NCBI RefSeq assembly: GCF_907164915.1
Contig: NC_061862.1
Coordinates: forward strand, 87,778,846 to 87,842,845
Reading direction: 5' to 3'
Length of the DNA stretch: 64,000 nt
Source: Impatiens glandulifera
Lineage: Eukaryota > Streptophyta > Magnoliopsida > Ericales > Balsaminaceae
A program made the translations under genes and the position numbers. The notes under the pieces are model-generated. The model was not told the DNA's origin and did not search any database. It was given only the letters and a program-made list of their open reading frames with translations. Positions 35,566-45,834 of this stretch are shown piece after piece; positions within the stretch are counted from its first letter, which is position 1, and every line of letters starts with the position of its first letter.

Positions 35566-36085
35566 GTCATAATGCGCCCCGAAATGATGGTTTCTTGTCC
35601 CAAAATGATTGTTTGTCGTCCCGAAATGGTGGTTTTTCGTCCCGAAATGGTGATTTCTTGTCTCGAAATGGTGATTTCGGGTCTCGAAATCATAGTTTTG
35701 GGACAAGAAATTGGTGTTTATCGTCCTAAAAGGATGGTTTTAGGTCATGAAATGGTGGTTTCGGGACCCAAAAGGGTGGTTTCAGGACCTGAAAGAGTGG
35801 TTTTAGGACCTGAAAGGGTGGTTTTATGACCTAAAATGGTGGTTTCGGGACTAGAAATGTTGGTTTTAGGACCTAAAATGGTAGTTTCTTGTCTTGAAAT
35901 CATGGTTTTAGGACAAAAAATGGGTGTATATCGTCCCGAAATGAGTGTTTTATCGTCATGAAATGGGTGGTTTATCGTCCCGAATTGATAGTTGCAGGTC
36001 CTAAAATGGTGGTTTCGGGACCCGAAATGGGTATTTATCGTACAGAAATAGTTGTTTATCGCCCCGAAATGGTGGTTTTTTAACA
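35566..36085 (+). repeat. Minisatellite in the Mutator element, plus orientation
   Basis: About 25 units of a 20-22-base motif of the form CCCGAAATGGTGGTTTCGGG, with many variants. The chance frames across it (for example 35,572-35,829) translate as a repeated RPEMVVS-like peptide because the unit is often 21 bases; I regard these as artefacts. Confidence 0.9.
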
Positions 36086-36160
36086 TTTTGTCACAAAAGA
36101 GAAAAGAATTGAAGAGTAGAAAATCGAAAAGAATTGAAGACTAGAAAATACCACAATGTA

Positions 36161-37644
36161 TTACTTATTTACATACAACTTATATGTTTCAGGACAATCT
36201 TCTTTTATAATTTCTAAATATCTCTTAAAAATATTGTTCAAATTTTTGTTTAAAGTTGACATAACGATGAACGCACAAAATTTTACTCGTAAAACTTCAA
36301 GCATTCCGCTTGCCTACAAAAAAATTAAAATTGAGCAGTTACACTTACATTTGTTTTGGTTATACCACAATCCCACTTTGCATCGCCCAAATAAGATTGA
36401 ATATGTCTTATACAGTATATGGCGCAATCTGGTATTTGAATTTTCTTGCCAAGCTAATTTCAAAACTTTGAATGGGAATTTAGCAATTTTGATTTCGATT
36501 TTCAGGTTGATAGTTTAGAAGAACTCCACAAAGGTTTCTATCTGTTTTACCAATGAAGTTAATAAACATAGATTTGAAAACATTTAAACATACAAACACA
36601 TTCAACTTACCAGTTTCCGAGTTGTGACATATTTATCTTCCCATGACATTTTTTGGGTAGTGGGAAGTTGTCGATGATTTCGATTATTCTCTTTTGCATA
36701 TTGATGCAAACAACATAATAGTGACTTTTATATAAATTTGGGAAGAAGATCTGCAAAGTCATATTAAAATATGATATATATGAGCAATATTTGGATGATA
36801 TTAAAATATTTAACTTACAAGATTAGCATTTTTCATTTCTTCGGGTGTTATTTCGAATAGTCTCATTTCTTCAATAACTTGTTCATTAAAAGTTTGTGAA
36901 TCTCTATAAAAGCCCAACAAATGAAATTAACATCATAATTAGACCATTGGTTTAAACAACAATAAAAGATATAGTGACTTATAGAAACCACGATTTCGGG
37001 ATAAGAAACCATCATATTGTGACCCGAAACCACCATTTCGGGAAGATAAACGCCAATTTCGGGTCCCAAACCACCCTTTTAGGTCCCGAAACTACCATTT
37101 CAGGTCTTGAAACCACCCATTTTGGGACGATAAACAGTCATTTCGGGTCCTGAAACCACCCTTTCGGGTCGATAAACACCTATTTTTTGTCCCGAAACCA
37201 CTCTTTCAGGACCCGAAACTATCATTTCTTCTTTTGGGACACACAATATGATAGTTTCTCGTCCCAAAATGGTGGTTTCGGGACAAGAAATCGTGGTTTC
37301 AAGATAATATGCAGCTAATAAACCTTTCGGGACAAAATATATGGATATCAAAAACGTTTCTACGCTAAACCCTAATCGCTATATATTTTTTTGTCGTTAA
37401 ATCCTAAATGGAGCTAAACCTTAATCGCTATATACTAAAGAGAATATTGATATAAAAATCATCAAAATTATCTACGTTTCTAAATATAAGATTTCTTATT
37501 TACCTTGAAGTCCTTGGAGATCTTGGAGTCTTGTCGGGCGATGTACTTGGACCAACACCAGCCTGAAAAGAAGAGTAGTATGAACCTGGACCTACCCTAA
37601 ATGAAGTGAAGATACACGAAGGAAAACTTAAAAATTTTTACCAT
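36161..37644 (-). pseudogene. Ulp1-like (C48) cysteine protease gene, spliced
   Basis: Six exon-like blocks on the minus strand: 37,642-37,644 (ATG only), 37,504-37,562, 36,819-36,903, 36,611-36,750, 36,349-36,541 and 36,161-36,313. Nearly all are bounded by GT and AG and keep one frame, starting MAGVGPSTSPDKT. The third and fourth blocks give EEMRLFEITPEEM and KSHYYVVCIN...EIIDNF, carrying the histidine and aspartate of the triad. The fifth carries DCAIYCIRHIQSYLGD with the likely catalytic cysteine, but it needs a one-base shift before DCAIY and has stops at its start. The last block has LRVKFCAFIVM and ends at 36,161. At about 210 codons it is shorter than usual Ulp1 domain proteins. Ulp1 proteases cut SUMO from targets. 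The ATG is preceded by a CT-rich leader like a plant 5' UTR. The second inverted minisatellite lies in its second intron. Confidence 0.7.
36985..37290 (-). repeat. Minisatellite in the Mutator element, inverted
   Basis: About 14 units of the same motif as at 35,566-36,085, in the opposite orientation (CCCGAAACCACCATTTCGGG). It lies in an intron of the Ulp1 gene. A few further units occur at 33,190-33,300 near the left end. Confidence 0.9.
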
Positions 37645-37882
37645 TTTCGATCGGACGACGATGAAGAAGAGAGAAGAAGTCGCGGATGCCGGAGAGCGAA
37701 ATCGTCAGAGAAGAAAGAGACCGATCGCTAGAGAAGAAGTCACGGATCGCCGGAAATGAAAAATGAAAAGAAGAAAGAGAGGGAAGTGAAACGCGTTTTT
37801 AATATTATTGATATTTTTTAATTTTTAATTTTTTTATTTGTGACCTTACTTTCGATTAAGTTTCGTTGGAATCTATAAATAT

Positions 37883-38640
37883 TTAGGATCAACTGTTGAA
37901 ACCATATCCCAAGAATTTCCCTCAAACCATTTTAATTGATTACGTGTACAGTTTTACCTCCTTGTTTTGTTTGAAGGAATATATTAAAAGTTATAATATC
38001 ATCAATGATTAAGGATTGAGTCAAAACCTAAACCAAAACCAATCTCTCTCTTTATACTCTTAAGTTTATGAATTTGTATGATCTAATAATATTAAGTGAC
38101 AGCCATATATATATGCATGTAGAACCAGGGCGATTTTATAATGAAATCGTGATTTTACCAATAGCAAGCAAAACAAAGTTCACTAAAAAACAACTGATAC
38201 AGGTTTAGAAGTTGGTCAAATTAATATGACAACTAAAACACATTTCAGCAAATGAAGGTAAAAACAGAATGTTACATAAGAAGATAACCCATATATATAT
38301 ACCTGCTCAGCGGTCAGCACTATGAATAAGGACACAGTAACCTGCATAAAAAGTTGAATTGTGTTTTAACACTTTATTACAAAATTTATTAACCAAATGT
38401 TTTCCACTCTCTTAATAATCCCCAACAGAATATTCTTCAAAATCATACCACAAATTGTTCACCAAATAGTTTTATCCAAATCAAAGCCGGGAGAATTTTG
38501 GGGGAAGACTTGTATGCTTGCCTAAAAACAAAAACATCTCAATAATGAAATAAATCTGGCAGAGAAATTGTATCAAAATGACCATAAAGACCAGAGTTGA
38601 AGTGATTTTAATCAAGGGTTTAGATCAAAATAGCTTACTA
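37883..38640 (-). other. Non-coding stretch with two possible exons
   Basis: On the minus strand a block at about 38,525-38,455 follows a T-rich AG acceptor and ends before GTATGATT. A block at 38,341-38,303 lies between TGCAG and GTATAT. Together they would read KILPALIWIKLFGEQFV then VTVSLFIVLTAEQ, hydrophobic and unrecognised. This may be a host-gene scrap or chance. Confidence 0.2.
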
Positions 38641-38689
38641 AAGAACCCATATTATTAGTTATTTATATATTTCAGACTAATATTTTAGT

Positions 38690-38885
38690 TTGTATAAATT
38701 CCAAGTATTATATTGATTGTCTTCATTAATTTCATAAACATGAATATATGGTGTTTTGTCCTAAGTGGGTGATTGATTGTTTTTTTAATAAAATATGTAT
38801 TTTAAAAATTAATTTGATTATGCTAAATTCAATCAGATAAAAGTATGGTTGATCGGTTATTTGTATATTTATTTAAAAACTAGAT
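38690..38885 (+). repeat. Local duplication, copy 1
   Basis: Contains ATTAATTTCATAAACATGAA and CCTAAGTGGGTGATTGATTG. It matches 42,100-42,290 in the same orientation, so the 3.2 kb between the copies is bracketed by this pair. Confidence 0.65.
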
Positions 38886-38953
38886 TTTGATGTGAGGTTT
38901 ATATCAAAATATCTTATACAAAAAAACTAAAAAAAAACTAAATATTTAAGATT

Positions 38954-39334
38954 GAAATTTGACGAAATGACCCTAAAAATGTCATTAAATGCGCTGGTAA
39001 ATTTAATTGAGCAAATGACCACTTTAAAATATTTTGACGAAATTATTCCCGTCGCGTAACGCGAAAGAAAAGTCTGTGAAAAGTCAAGAATGATCGTGTC
39101 ATTCGCGTGACGATCGTGCCCTTCGCGTGACGATCGTGCCCTTCGCGTAACGATTGTGTCCTACGCGTTACGCGACGTGGGTAATTTAACAGGTTTTTTC
39201 TTCACGTAACAATCATGCCCTTCGCATTACGCGACGGGGTAAGTTCGTCATAATATTTTGACGTGGTTATTTGCGCAATTTAATATATGTCCGCGCATTT
39301 AAGGCCCTTTATAGGATCGTCTCGTCAAATTTCC
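38954..39334. mobile_element. Foldback MITE, about 380 bp, GC-rich core
   Basis: The outer 105 bases on each side are inverted copies, beginning GAAATTTGACGAAATGACCC on the left and, inverted, GAAATTTGACGAGACGATCC on the right. The centre holds four units of a roughly 20-base motif of the type CTTCGCGTGACGATCGTGCC, far more GC-rich than the surroundings. No coding capacity. The target duplication is unclear. The stretch 39,335-39,782 after it has no feature I recognise. Confidence 0.75.
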
Positions 39335-39782
39335 CAATTATTTGAGTTCACATACAAGTTCTATTTAGGTGAAAATAATTCAAAATGAATGCTCATTAGT
39401 GAATCTGATTTAATTCGAAGGAAATTTTATAAATGAAAGAAAATATTTGAAAGATAATGTATTAAATGAAAAGATTTCAAAACAAACAAAAATAATCTAA
39501 TAAAAGTTTTTTTTTTTTTTTGACTCATATGTGAGTTTGTACGGTGTTTATTATATTTTATAATGTATTTGTAGATAAATTGTGTGAGACTATTGTATCG
39601 GCATAATTATGCCATAGAAAAATAGTGGAAATCCTGTTACTGAAAGAGAAGTTTGTGGTGCTTAGAAATGGATGGAGAGATATTGGTTTTATAAAGGATA
39701 TCGATTTTTCCTATAACATTCATACACTGTCCTTTTAAAGATTAAAGTATAAATAAATGTAAGAGTGGTTTTTATTTAGAAA

Positions 39783-40545
39783 AAAAAAAACGCATTTAAA
39801 CGTATAACTAGCTTATCTAGATATATGTACTAATAAAATAATATTTAAACATACGTATTATCAAAAATTGGCTTGTTTAACTTTTTTTTTTAATAAAACA
39901 TAGTTAATTTTAATTTATATATTTATATATTTATTAATTAAATATTAATATATTTTTTCTATCATTCTTTTTTATTAATAAATAAACCCTCTATTTTTAT
40001 TTTTTCATAAAAAAATTATTATTTTTATATGAGTATTTATTATTGATTTATTTTAATTTTATTTTATATATATAACCATTTATCATTAATTATTTTAACT
40101 TTATATTTCTCCTTCTTTTTAATATTTTTTTCTTATATTAATACTCATTATTAATTATTTTAAAATTGTTTGGTTCAATGATTGAATATAACAATGACTT
40201 ATCCTTTCAACAATAAAAATCCTTCTAACACAAAAATAAATAAATTAATAATCAAGAATTAGATAATAATAGCAACTCATTCATCCAACACAAAAAAATT
40301 GATAATCAAATATTAGACAAAATAATGTTCATTACTACTATTATAAGTCATGAATAAAAATTAAATAAAAAATTATTAATTTTATTTTTGTTCATATTAA
40401 ATTAAATAAGAAAGAAATTTTTTAAAAAAATATTACAGTAAATATAAAATTAAAAAATGAGTTGATAAATTTTTTTCAAAATTAAAAATTTAAGAATTAT
40501 GATAAATAAAAACAGATTAAAAATGAAGATTAAATAAAAAAGAGA
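39783..40545 (-). repeat. Dispersed AT-rich repeat, copy 2 (inverted)
   Basis: Inverted relative to the copy at 25.46-26.09 kb, with the word GTTGGATGAATGAGTTGC on the minus strand. Its likely far end resumes beyond the hAT MITE at 41,276-41,330, where CTCACTTACACG/GACGTATATAC words recall the start of copy 1. Confidence 0.55.
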
Positions 40546-40547
40546 AA

Positions 40548-40652
40548 CTAAAAGTGTTATTTCGTTAAAAAAAAAATGTCACCAGCGCTTAAGCGCTGAC
40601 ACTTTTAGCAATTAGAGGCATCTTTAGTGTCATTTCATCAAATTTCCCATTA
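40548..40652. mobile_element. Short foldback MITE with palindromic core
   Basis: About 105 bases. The right end, inverted, reads GGGAAATTTGATGAAATGAC, close to the ends of the element at 38,954. The core is a palindrome around AGCGCTTAAGCGCT (40,595-40,608). The left end is less well matched. Confidence 0.5.
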
Positions 40653-40726
40653 AAAGAGATTAACTAAGCTAATTTTTAATATTTAATGTATATTTAAATG
40701 ACATTTTATTAGTATATACGTGTAAG

Positions 40727-41275
40727 TAGGGGTGTTCAATATTTGGTCTGAACCGAATATTTGACCGAATTCGAATTCCATTTTCGGTTTTCGAATCGAA
40801 TTTCAAACCAATTCGAATTCAAATACGGTTTTCGAATTGGTTTTCGAGTTTGGGTTTCAACTCGAAAACCAAACCGAAAACCGAATTCAATTTTTTATTA
40901 TTTATTTTTCCAAATTTAGCTTAAAAAAAGTTCAAAATAATCAAATTAAAATATTTTAAACTAAAGATTTAATAATAAAAAAGAAGGTAACAAAAGCACC
41001 AGTGGTCTAGTGGTAGAATAGTACCCTGCCATGGTACAGACCCGGGTTTAATTCTTGGCTGGTGCAATTTATTTTGAATTATGCTAGTTTAAAAAAATGA
41101 ATTCGATTTGAATTCGAATTATTCAAATTCAAACCGAATATCAAATTCGGTTCGGTTTAATTAAAATTTATTCGAATTCGGTTCGGTTTTCAAATTGATT
41201 AAAAAAAATAAAAATTCGAATAAACCGAACCAAGGAACTCGTATAACCCGAAAACTGAACCGATGAACACCCCTA
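40727..41275. mobile_element. hAT MITE, 549 bp, 8-bp target duplication
   Basis: Inverted ends TAGGGGTGTTCA and TGAACACCCCTA, and a perfect 8-bp duplication CGTGTAAG at 40,719-40,726 and 41,276-41,283, the hAT length. Subterminal regions are rich in TTCGAATTCG-like words in both orientations. The middle carries a tRNA-Gly-like gene. Confidence 0.9.
40996..41066 (+). tRNA. tRNA-Gly(GCC)-like gene inside a hAT MITE
   Basis: 71 bases with a seven-pair acceptor stem (GCACCAG with CTGGTGC), A box TGGTCTAGTGG, and a five-pair anticodon stem (GTACC/GGTAC) around the loop CTGCCAT with anticodon GCC. The T arm reads CCGGG TTTAATT CTTGG: still paired, with two G-U pairs, but the B box is GGTTTAATTCT instead of the usual GGTTCGANTCC. 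The CG to TA change and the later C-to-T changes look like decay of methylated sites. It may therefore be a poorly transcribed or dead copy. Confidence 0.75.
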
Positions 41276-41629
41276 CGTGTAAGTGAGCTACTTGTAAAAG
41301 TATATACGTCTAAGTAAGTTTTTTCCTTTTATTTTTATAGAGTTACGTTAGTTTACAAATTTATTTATTAAAAAATTGTAATATACAAGTAAATGTTTTT
41401 TTATTTGGCTATGATATGATTTGATGAGATAATATTGTTTAAAAAATTATGTTTATTATTTAAAATATCATTTCTTACCATTATTGATAATGATAAGAAA
41501 TGATATTTTAACAATTATTTAATTTTAAAAAAATACAAATTAAAAATTCAGATAAAATTGTTAATAAAAAAATTAAAATAAAATATTAATTTTTTTTTTG
41601 TTCAAAGTTAAATATAGTTTCGGCGATAC

Positions 41630-41787
41630 TTAAATTAATGTTACAGACGCTTAAATAAATTTCGTTATAATTTATGTCAACGCCGTTTCTGACGACGCGA
41701 AAATAAGTGTCTTCGATATTTTTAACACCACTTTAAGGGTTGTAAGTTTTTAAGTGTTGACAAAAGGATTTTTTTTGGGTTGTAGTG
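41630..41787 (-). mobile_element. Possible CACTA-type element end
   Basis: Read on the minus strand the segment starts CACTACAACCCAAAAAAAAT, like the terminus of plant CACTA elements, followed by loosely repeated CTTAA-containing words. No partner end was found. The stretch 41,284-41,629 is AT-rich without features. Confidence 0.35.
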
Positions 41788-42099
41788 AACAATGAAAGAT
41801 TAAAAAATATTTTGAGGGACAACTTACTAGAGAGAGTAAATGTGAGATCTACCATGTTTTAGCTCATAAATAAAAGTCAGAATTATGTTTGGAGTTTGAA
41901 ATACTCAAATACCTAATCGCATTTCTTCCCATTTACTTATTTTTTATGGGTTGCCCCATATACACCATTTAATGACATAAAAAGCCGTTAGTCTTTTTTT
42001 TTTTCTTTTTCTTTTTATCACCGGTTGGAAATGAATAAAAGCTATGAGGAACACGTGGACCAATTCATTAAAACTCCTTTATAAAATTACAATTTTATA

Positions 42100-42290
42100 T
42101 TGAATGTCATCAATAATTTCATATACATACATGATTCATCTATGTTGTTTGATCCTAAGTGGACGGTTTGATTTTATTTTATTTTTAATAAAATGTGTAA
42201 TTTAAAAATAATTTGATTATTTCATTTGTATATATTAGAAGCCTAGAAGGGTTGATAGGTTATATGTATAAAATATTTAAATAAAGGTTA
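42100..42290 (+). repeat. Local duplication, copy 2
   Basis: Matches 38,690-38,885 (ATCAATAATTTCATATACAT; CCTAAGTGGACGGTTTGAT) with several indels. Confidence 0.65.
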
Positions 42291-42538
42291 ATTTTGATAG
42301 TTTAATTAATATAATAATGGATAGATCAGTGATGTAATTTTAAATTTTGGGATAAAAACTTATTTTTATATAATAAAATCAAAGAAAATCTAAACAAATT
42401 TCTATTATTTGTTTGGATAAGATAAAGTTGTGCCCACAATATGGATGTGGCTCGATTATATCACCTTTCACTACTTTCTATGAGATAAAGTTGCAGACAT
42501 ACATGTACATATAATCAAACTTAGAACCGCTTCGGGTG

Positions 42539-42541
<3 letters not shown>

Positions 42542-42597
<56 letters not shown>

Positions 42598-42717
42598 TAA
42601 TTTGCAATAATTTTAATTTTATTAATTCTTATAAGTTTCAATATTTTGTAATATTAGAGAATGAGCTTTTAATGTGAGTGTAGGAGTTTTTATTATTATT
42701 ATTATTATTATTATTAG
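42542..42717. repeat. (TA)n and (ATT)n microsatellites
   Basis: A (TA)n run at 42,542-42,591 and an (ATT)n run of about nine units at 42,690-42,717. Confidence 0.95.
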
Positions 42718-42849
42718 TACTCATATAACTTATATATTCATACACAAAATTTAAAATAATAATTAATAATTTTATGTAGTTTAATGGTTAAAATGTCTAT
42801 GGTATATAATAAAGACCAATGTTTAAATTTTATGTGGTCTAAATTTAAT

Positions 42850-42962
42850 TTTGATGGTTAAATATATGAATAAAATTGTTGGTTGACTAGAGTGAAAATT
42901 AGGTCACGGGATGAAAAGTCGATTGGGATTGATTGGGATTGGTGGTGGTTGGTTTTCCAAGT
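42850..42962 (+). repeat. Satellite, about 205-bp unit, left part
   Basis: Contains GGTTAAATATATGAATAAA and GTTGGTTGACTAGAGTG, words shared with 47,792-48,900. The array is cut here by the copia element at 42,963-47,791. Confidence 0.7.
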
Positions 42963-43859
42963 TGTTAGGATCGGCGGCACCAATAGAGACGGGGGTCTGA
43001 CTATTGTTGACGACTTCGGATAAACAGTTTGATAGAAATCCTATTAGGGATTAATATCTTTTTCTATTCTTCACAAACCTTTGCAAACTGTTGAACGATT
43101 CAAGGACGGAAACGTTTGCTTAGGTTTGAAGCTAAAACCAAAGAAGGAGAAGATGACAGAATGTAAATAACACAGCAGATTATTTATGGATGTTCGGAAC
43201 AAACTCTCCTACGTCACCCCTTCTTCCAACCACCGGAAGGATTCACTATACTTTTTAATCAAATACAGTTAGCTGACTAGCTAATACTCTGTTGAATAGA
43301 ACAACCTCTATTCAACTTACAACACACTGTTAATGACTATCAAATAGTCCAATAACTTATCTTTTAACTTCACGTAGTGATTTACAAAATACACTTAAGA
43401 ATAAAATATCTAGAGAGAGAGAGTAAGTTTATTCAAGAAATTAAGCTTCTGGAAATCTTTTTATTCAATGAGAGAGAAAGCTTCAGTTTCTGTCTTGTTT
43501 TCTGCTTTTTTTTTTCATCTTCATCCTTAGGCAGCAATATATTTTTGAAAAGCTTCAACGGTCGAATCTTCCTTTTGGATACGTGGCAAGCATCCATTGG
43601 AAGGCCGCCCATAGTACACAAGTACAGCAGGCACTGTGCATATGGAGCGTGGCCGTACCAATCTGGTAGTGGCCAAATATTCTTCTGAAATTGTCCTGCA
43701 CAGAACAAGTAGTAGGAAGAATATTTACTTACGTGGCATTCATCAATTGATTACAGCTGACTGTCGTACTGATCTTCATAGGAGAGTGGAGCAGGAGTAG
43801 CGTACAGCTAGAGCACGTGGGTAGGCGGGTACTAGCTTCAAGCATACTGCTTAAGCTGA

Positions 43860-44750
43860 GCATTAGACGTATTTCAGTTAGACGGATTGTGAAAATCAGT
43901 CTAATGAAATTTAAACATCCTCGTCTAATAATAGAGTCTATTAGACCGTCTGGTCTAATAGAATTAGACTTACGTCTAATTACAATAACCATTAGACTGC
44001 ACGTCTAATTCCAGTTCTACCTTAGACTAATCTGAAGGAGTTAGACTCACGTCTAACTTTCACTTAATTAGACTACACATCTAATTATCCAATAACCATT
44101 AGACTGCACGTCTAACTCCACTGAGTTAGATTGCACGTTTAATTCCAGTTCTACCTCAAATTAATCTGAAGGAGTTAGACTCACGTCTAACTTTCACAAT
44201 CCATTAGACTTACGTCTAATTCCGCAAATATATTAGACTTACGTCTAATTACGCAAATACATTAAACATCCCCGTCTAATAACAGAGTCTATTAGACCGT
44301 CTGGTCTAATAAAATTAGATTTACGTCTAATTACAATAACCATTAGACTGCACGTCTAACTCCACTGAGTTAGACTGCACGTCTAATTCCAGTTCTACCT
44401 CAGACTAATCTGAAGGAGTTAGACTCACGTCTAACTTTCACTTAATTATACTACACGTCTAATTATCCAATAACCATTAGACTGCACGTCTAACTCCACT
44501 GAGTTAGATTGCACGTTTAATTCCAGTTCTACCTCAGATTAATCTGAAGGAGTTAGACTCGCGTCTAACTTTCACAATCCATTAGACTTACATCTAATTC
44601 TGCAAATATATTATACTTACGTCTAATTCTGCAAATACATTAAACTTATGTCTAATTCCTTGCATCTATTAGACTCCACGTCTAATTCCTATGGTTAGAC
44701 CCCCACGTCTAACATTAGACGTTTTTCATAAAATCGGTCTAACTCCGCGT
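43860..44750. repeat. Palindromic TTAGAC/GTCTAA array in the LTR
   Basis: About fifteen perfect and eight imperfect inverted motifs of the form TTAGAC-N(4-5)-GTCTAA (for example TTAGAC TGCAC GTCTAA). A longer one, TTAGACC GTCT GGTCTAA, occurs twice. Higher-order copies repeat at about 350 bases: the block starting near 43,917 recurs near 44,266. It lies in the U3 part of the LTR. Confidence 0.9.
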
Positions 44751-44814
44751 TGACTTTGCTCGCGCGCGTTGACTTTCAGTTGTGCCTGCAAATTAACAAA
44801 ACTCTAATTATTAA

Positions 44815-44888
44815 TTATGCACCTGGTGAGATTAGAACCCAGGTCACCTGTGTAAAAGGTAGGCATGCTTACCACTACACCACTTAAG
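44815..44888 (-). repeat. tRNA-like segment in the 3' LTR
   Basis: On the minus strand GTGGTGTAGTGGTAAGCATG (A-box-like) is followed by GGTGACCTGGGTTCTAATC (B-box-like). It resembles a decayed tRNA and matches the copy in the 5' LTR at 47,584-47,655. Confidence 0.45.
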
Positions 44889-45282
44889 ATGTTGATATCT
44901 AAGTATATATTTATATATTCATATATTTGATATGACTAACAATTATTGAACTTAGCTTTATCCAAAAACTATTTCATCAATCATTAAATCAAATTTTTTA
45001 AGTTATTTTTAAATCAATTAAAAATTTCAACCCAACAATTCCCCCTTTTTGATTATTTAAACTAAATTATCAAAACCTGTTGAGTTCATTAAAAATTTCA
45101 ACCCAACAATTTCCCCCTTTTTGATTATTTAAATTAAATTATCAAAACTAGTTGAGTTCATTATTTAAACATAATCTAGGAATTATTATAATCCAACAAT
45201 CCTAAAAATATTTCTAAGGTAAGAAAACTTAGACTCGAGAAGTGGCTTTGAGAAGATGTCAGCCACTTCAGGCTGCTGATTG

Positions 45283-45825
45283 TCATATGCTATGTCCGAG
45301 CAGCCAGCTGTGCAGATGTCGTTTGGCTCTTCCAATCTGCTTTCCTGTTTTACCTGCATTCAAAGACAATAACGAATCTGGTACCCATTTTCCTTTGGGT
45401 CCATGTCTTATTAGTCCTTTGGGAATCCATACTTTGATTATTTTTATGGATTTCCCATGTTGCGTTGTGATCGGTGCGTATGATTTAGGCTTAGAAGACG
45501 TCTTCCTGCTAGCAGCTGAACTGTTAATCTTAGAGGATGGTTTTTGTCTAAAACTCTTTGACTTCCTGTTAAGTTTTAATATGCGAGACTTGCTGGATGC
45601 TTCCATCTTAAGTTTCAACCAGCTAACAGTTGGCGGAACATAAGTAATCTCATCCTTTAAGGTTAACTTATCACAGCTTGGATCAGTTCCATTCTCAGTT
45701 AAGCTCCCTTTGACAAAGTTTATAGACTTAAACTTGTCAGTTTCTGGGTTTAACTTTTCATAAGACTTGTCTGAGTCATTGTCATCAAATCCTAAATCGG
45801 ATTTGCATCCGGCAGGCCTCAACAT
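45283..45825 (-). pseudogene. Gag-pol linker, 3' part deleted
   Basis: 180 codons in the same frame as gag, separated from it by one TAG. The basic stretch with KVWIPKGLIRHGPKGKWVPD corresponds to the start of pol in SIRE-type elements (compare DWIPKGLI near 12,580). After about 45,310 the frame runs out of phase into RNase H sequence, which marks the deletion join. Confidence 0.7.
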
Positions 45826-45834
45826 ACTTATCTG

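Larger units (their letters stand above)
32689..37882 (+). mobile_element. Mutator-like element with transposase and Ulp1 gene, 5.2 kb
   Basis: Inverted ends of about 50 bases share CCAACGAAA and GTCAC at the same spacing (32,700-32,745 and, inverted, 37,840-37,875). Inside are a FAR1-type transposase on the plus strand and a spliced Ulp1-like cysteine protease gene on the minus strand, arranged tail to tail. Several blocks of about 20-bp repeats also occur. A 9-bp target duplication could not be fixed because the left flank is (TA)n and the right end is diverged. Mutator-like elements carrying Ulp1 genes are known in plants (the Kaonashi/KI type in Arabidopsis, CUMULE in melon). Both genes have inactivating changes. 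Confidence 0.8.
42963..45037 (-). repeat. 3' LTR of the gag-only element, 2,075 bp
   Basis: It is about 1.4 kb longer than its 5' partner because the latter lacks the palindromic array and neighbouring sequence. Two copies of the polypurine tract (read on plus as CCCCCTTTTT) lie just inside it, at about 45,041 and 45,115. They are separated by a duplicate of the LTR's outer 18 bases. Confidence 0.9.

Noticed and set aside
35572..36086. Open frames of 85 and 113 codons in both directions over the minisatellite
   Set aside because: The unit is close to 21 bases, so any stop-free phase stays open; the translation is a seven-residue repeat without protein features.
41284..41600. Inverted repeat around GATAAGAAATGATATTTTA (41,460-41,515) as a terminator or MITE
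   Set aside because: It is a simple AT-rich palindrome without ends or target duplication; not enough to call.
43377..44008. Short frames in both strands at 43.4-44.0 kb
   Set aside because: They fall inside the 3' LTR of the gag-only element and have no family resemblance.
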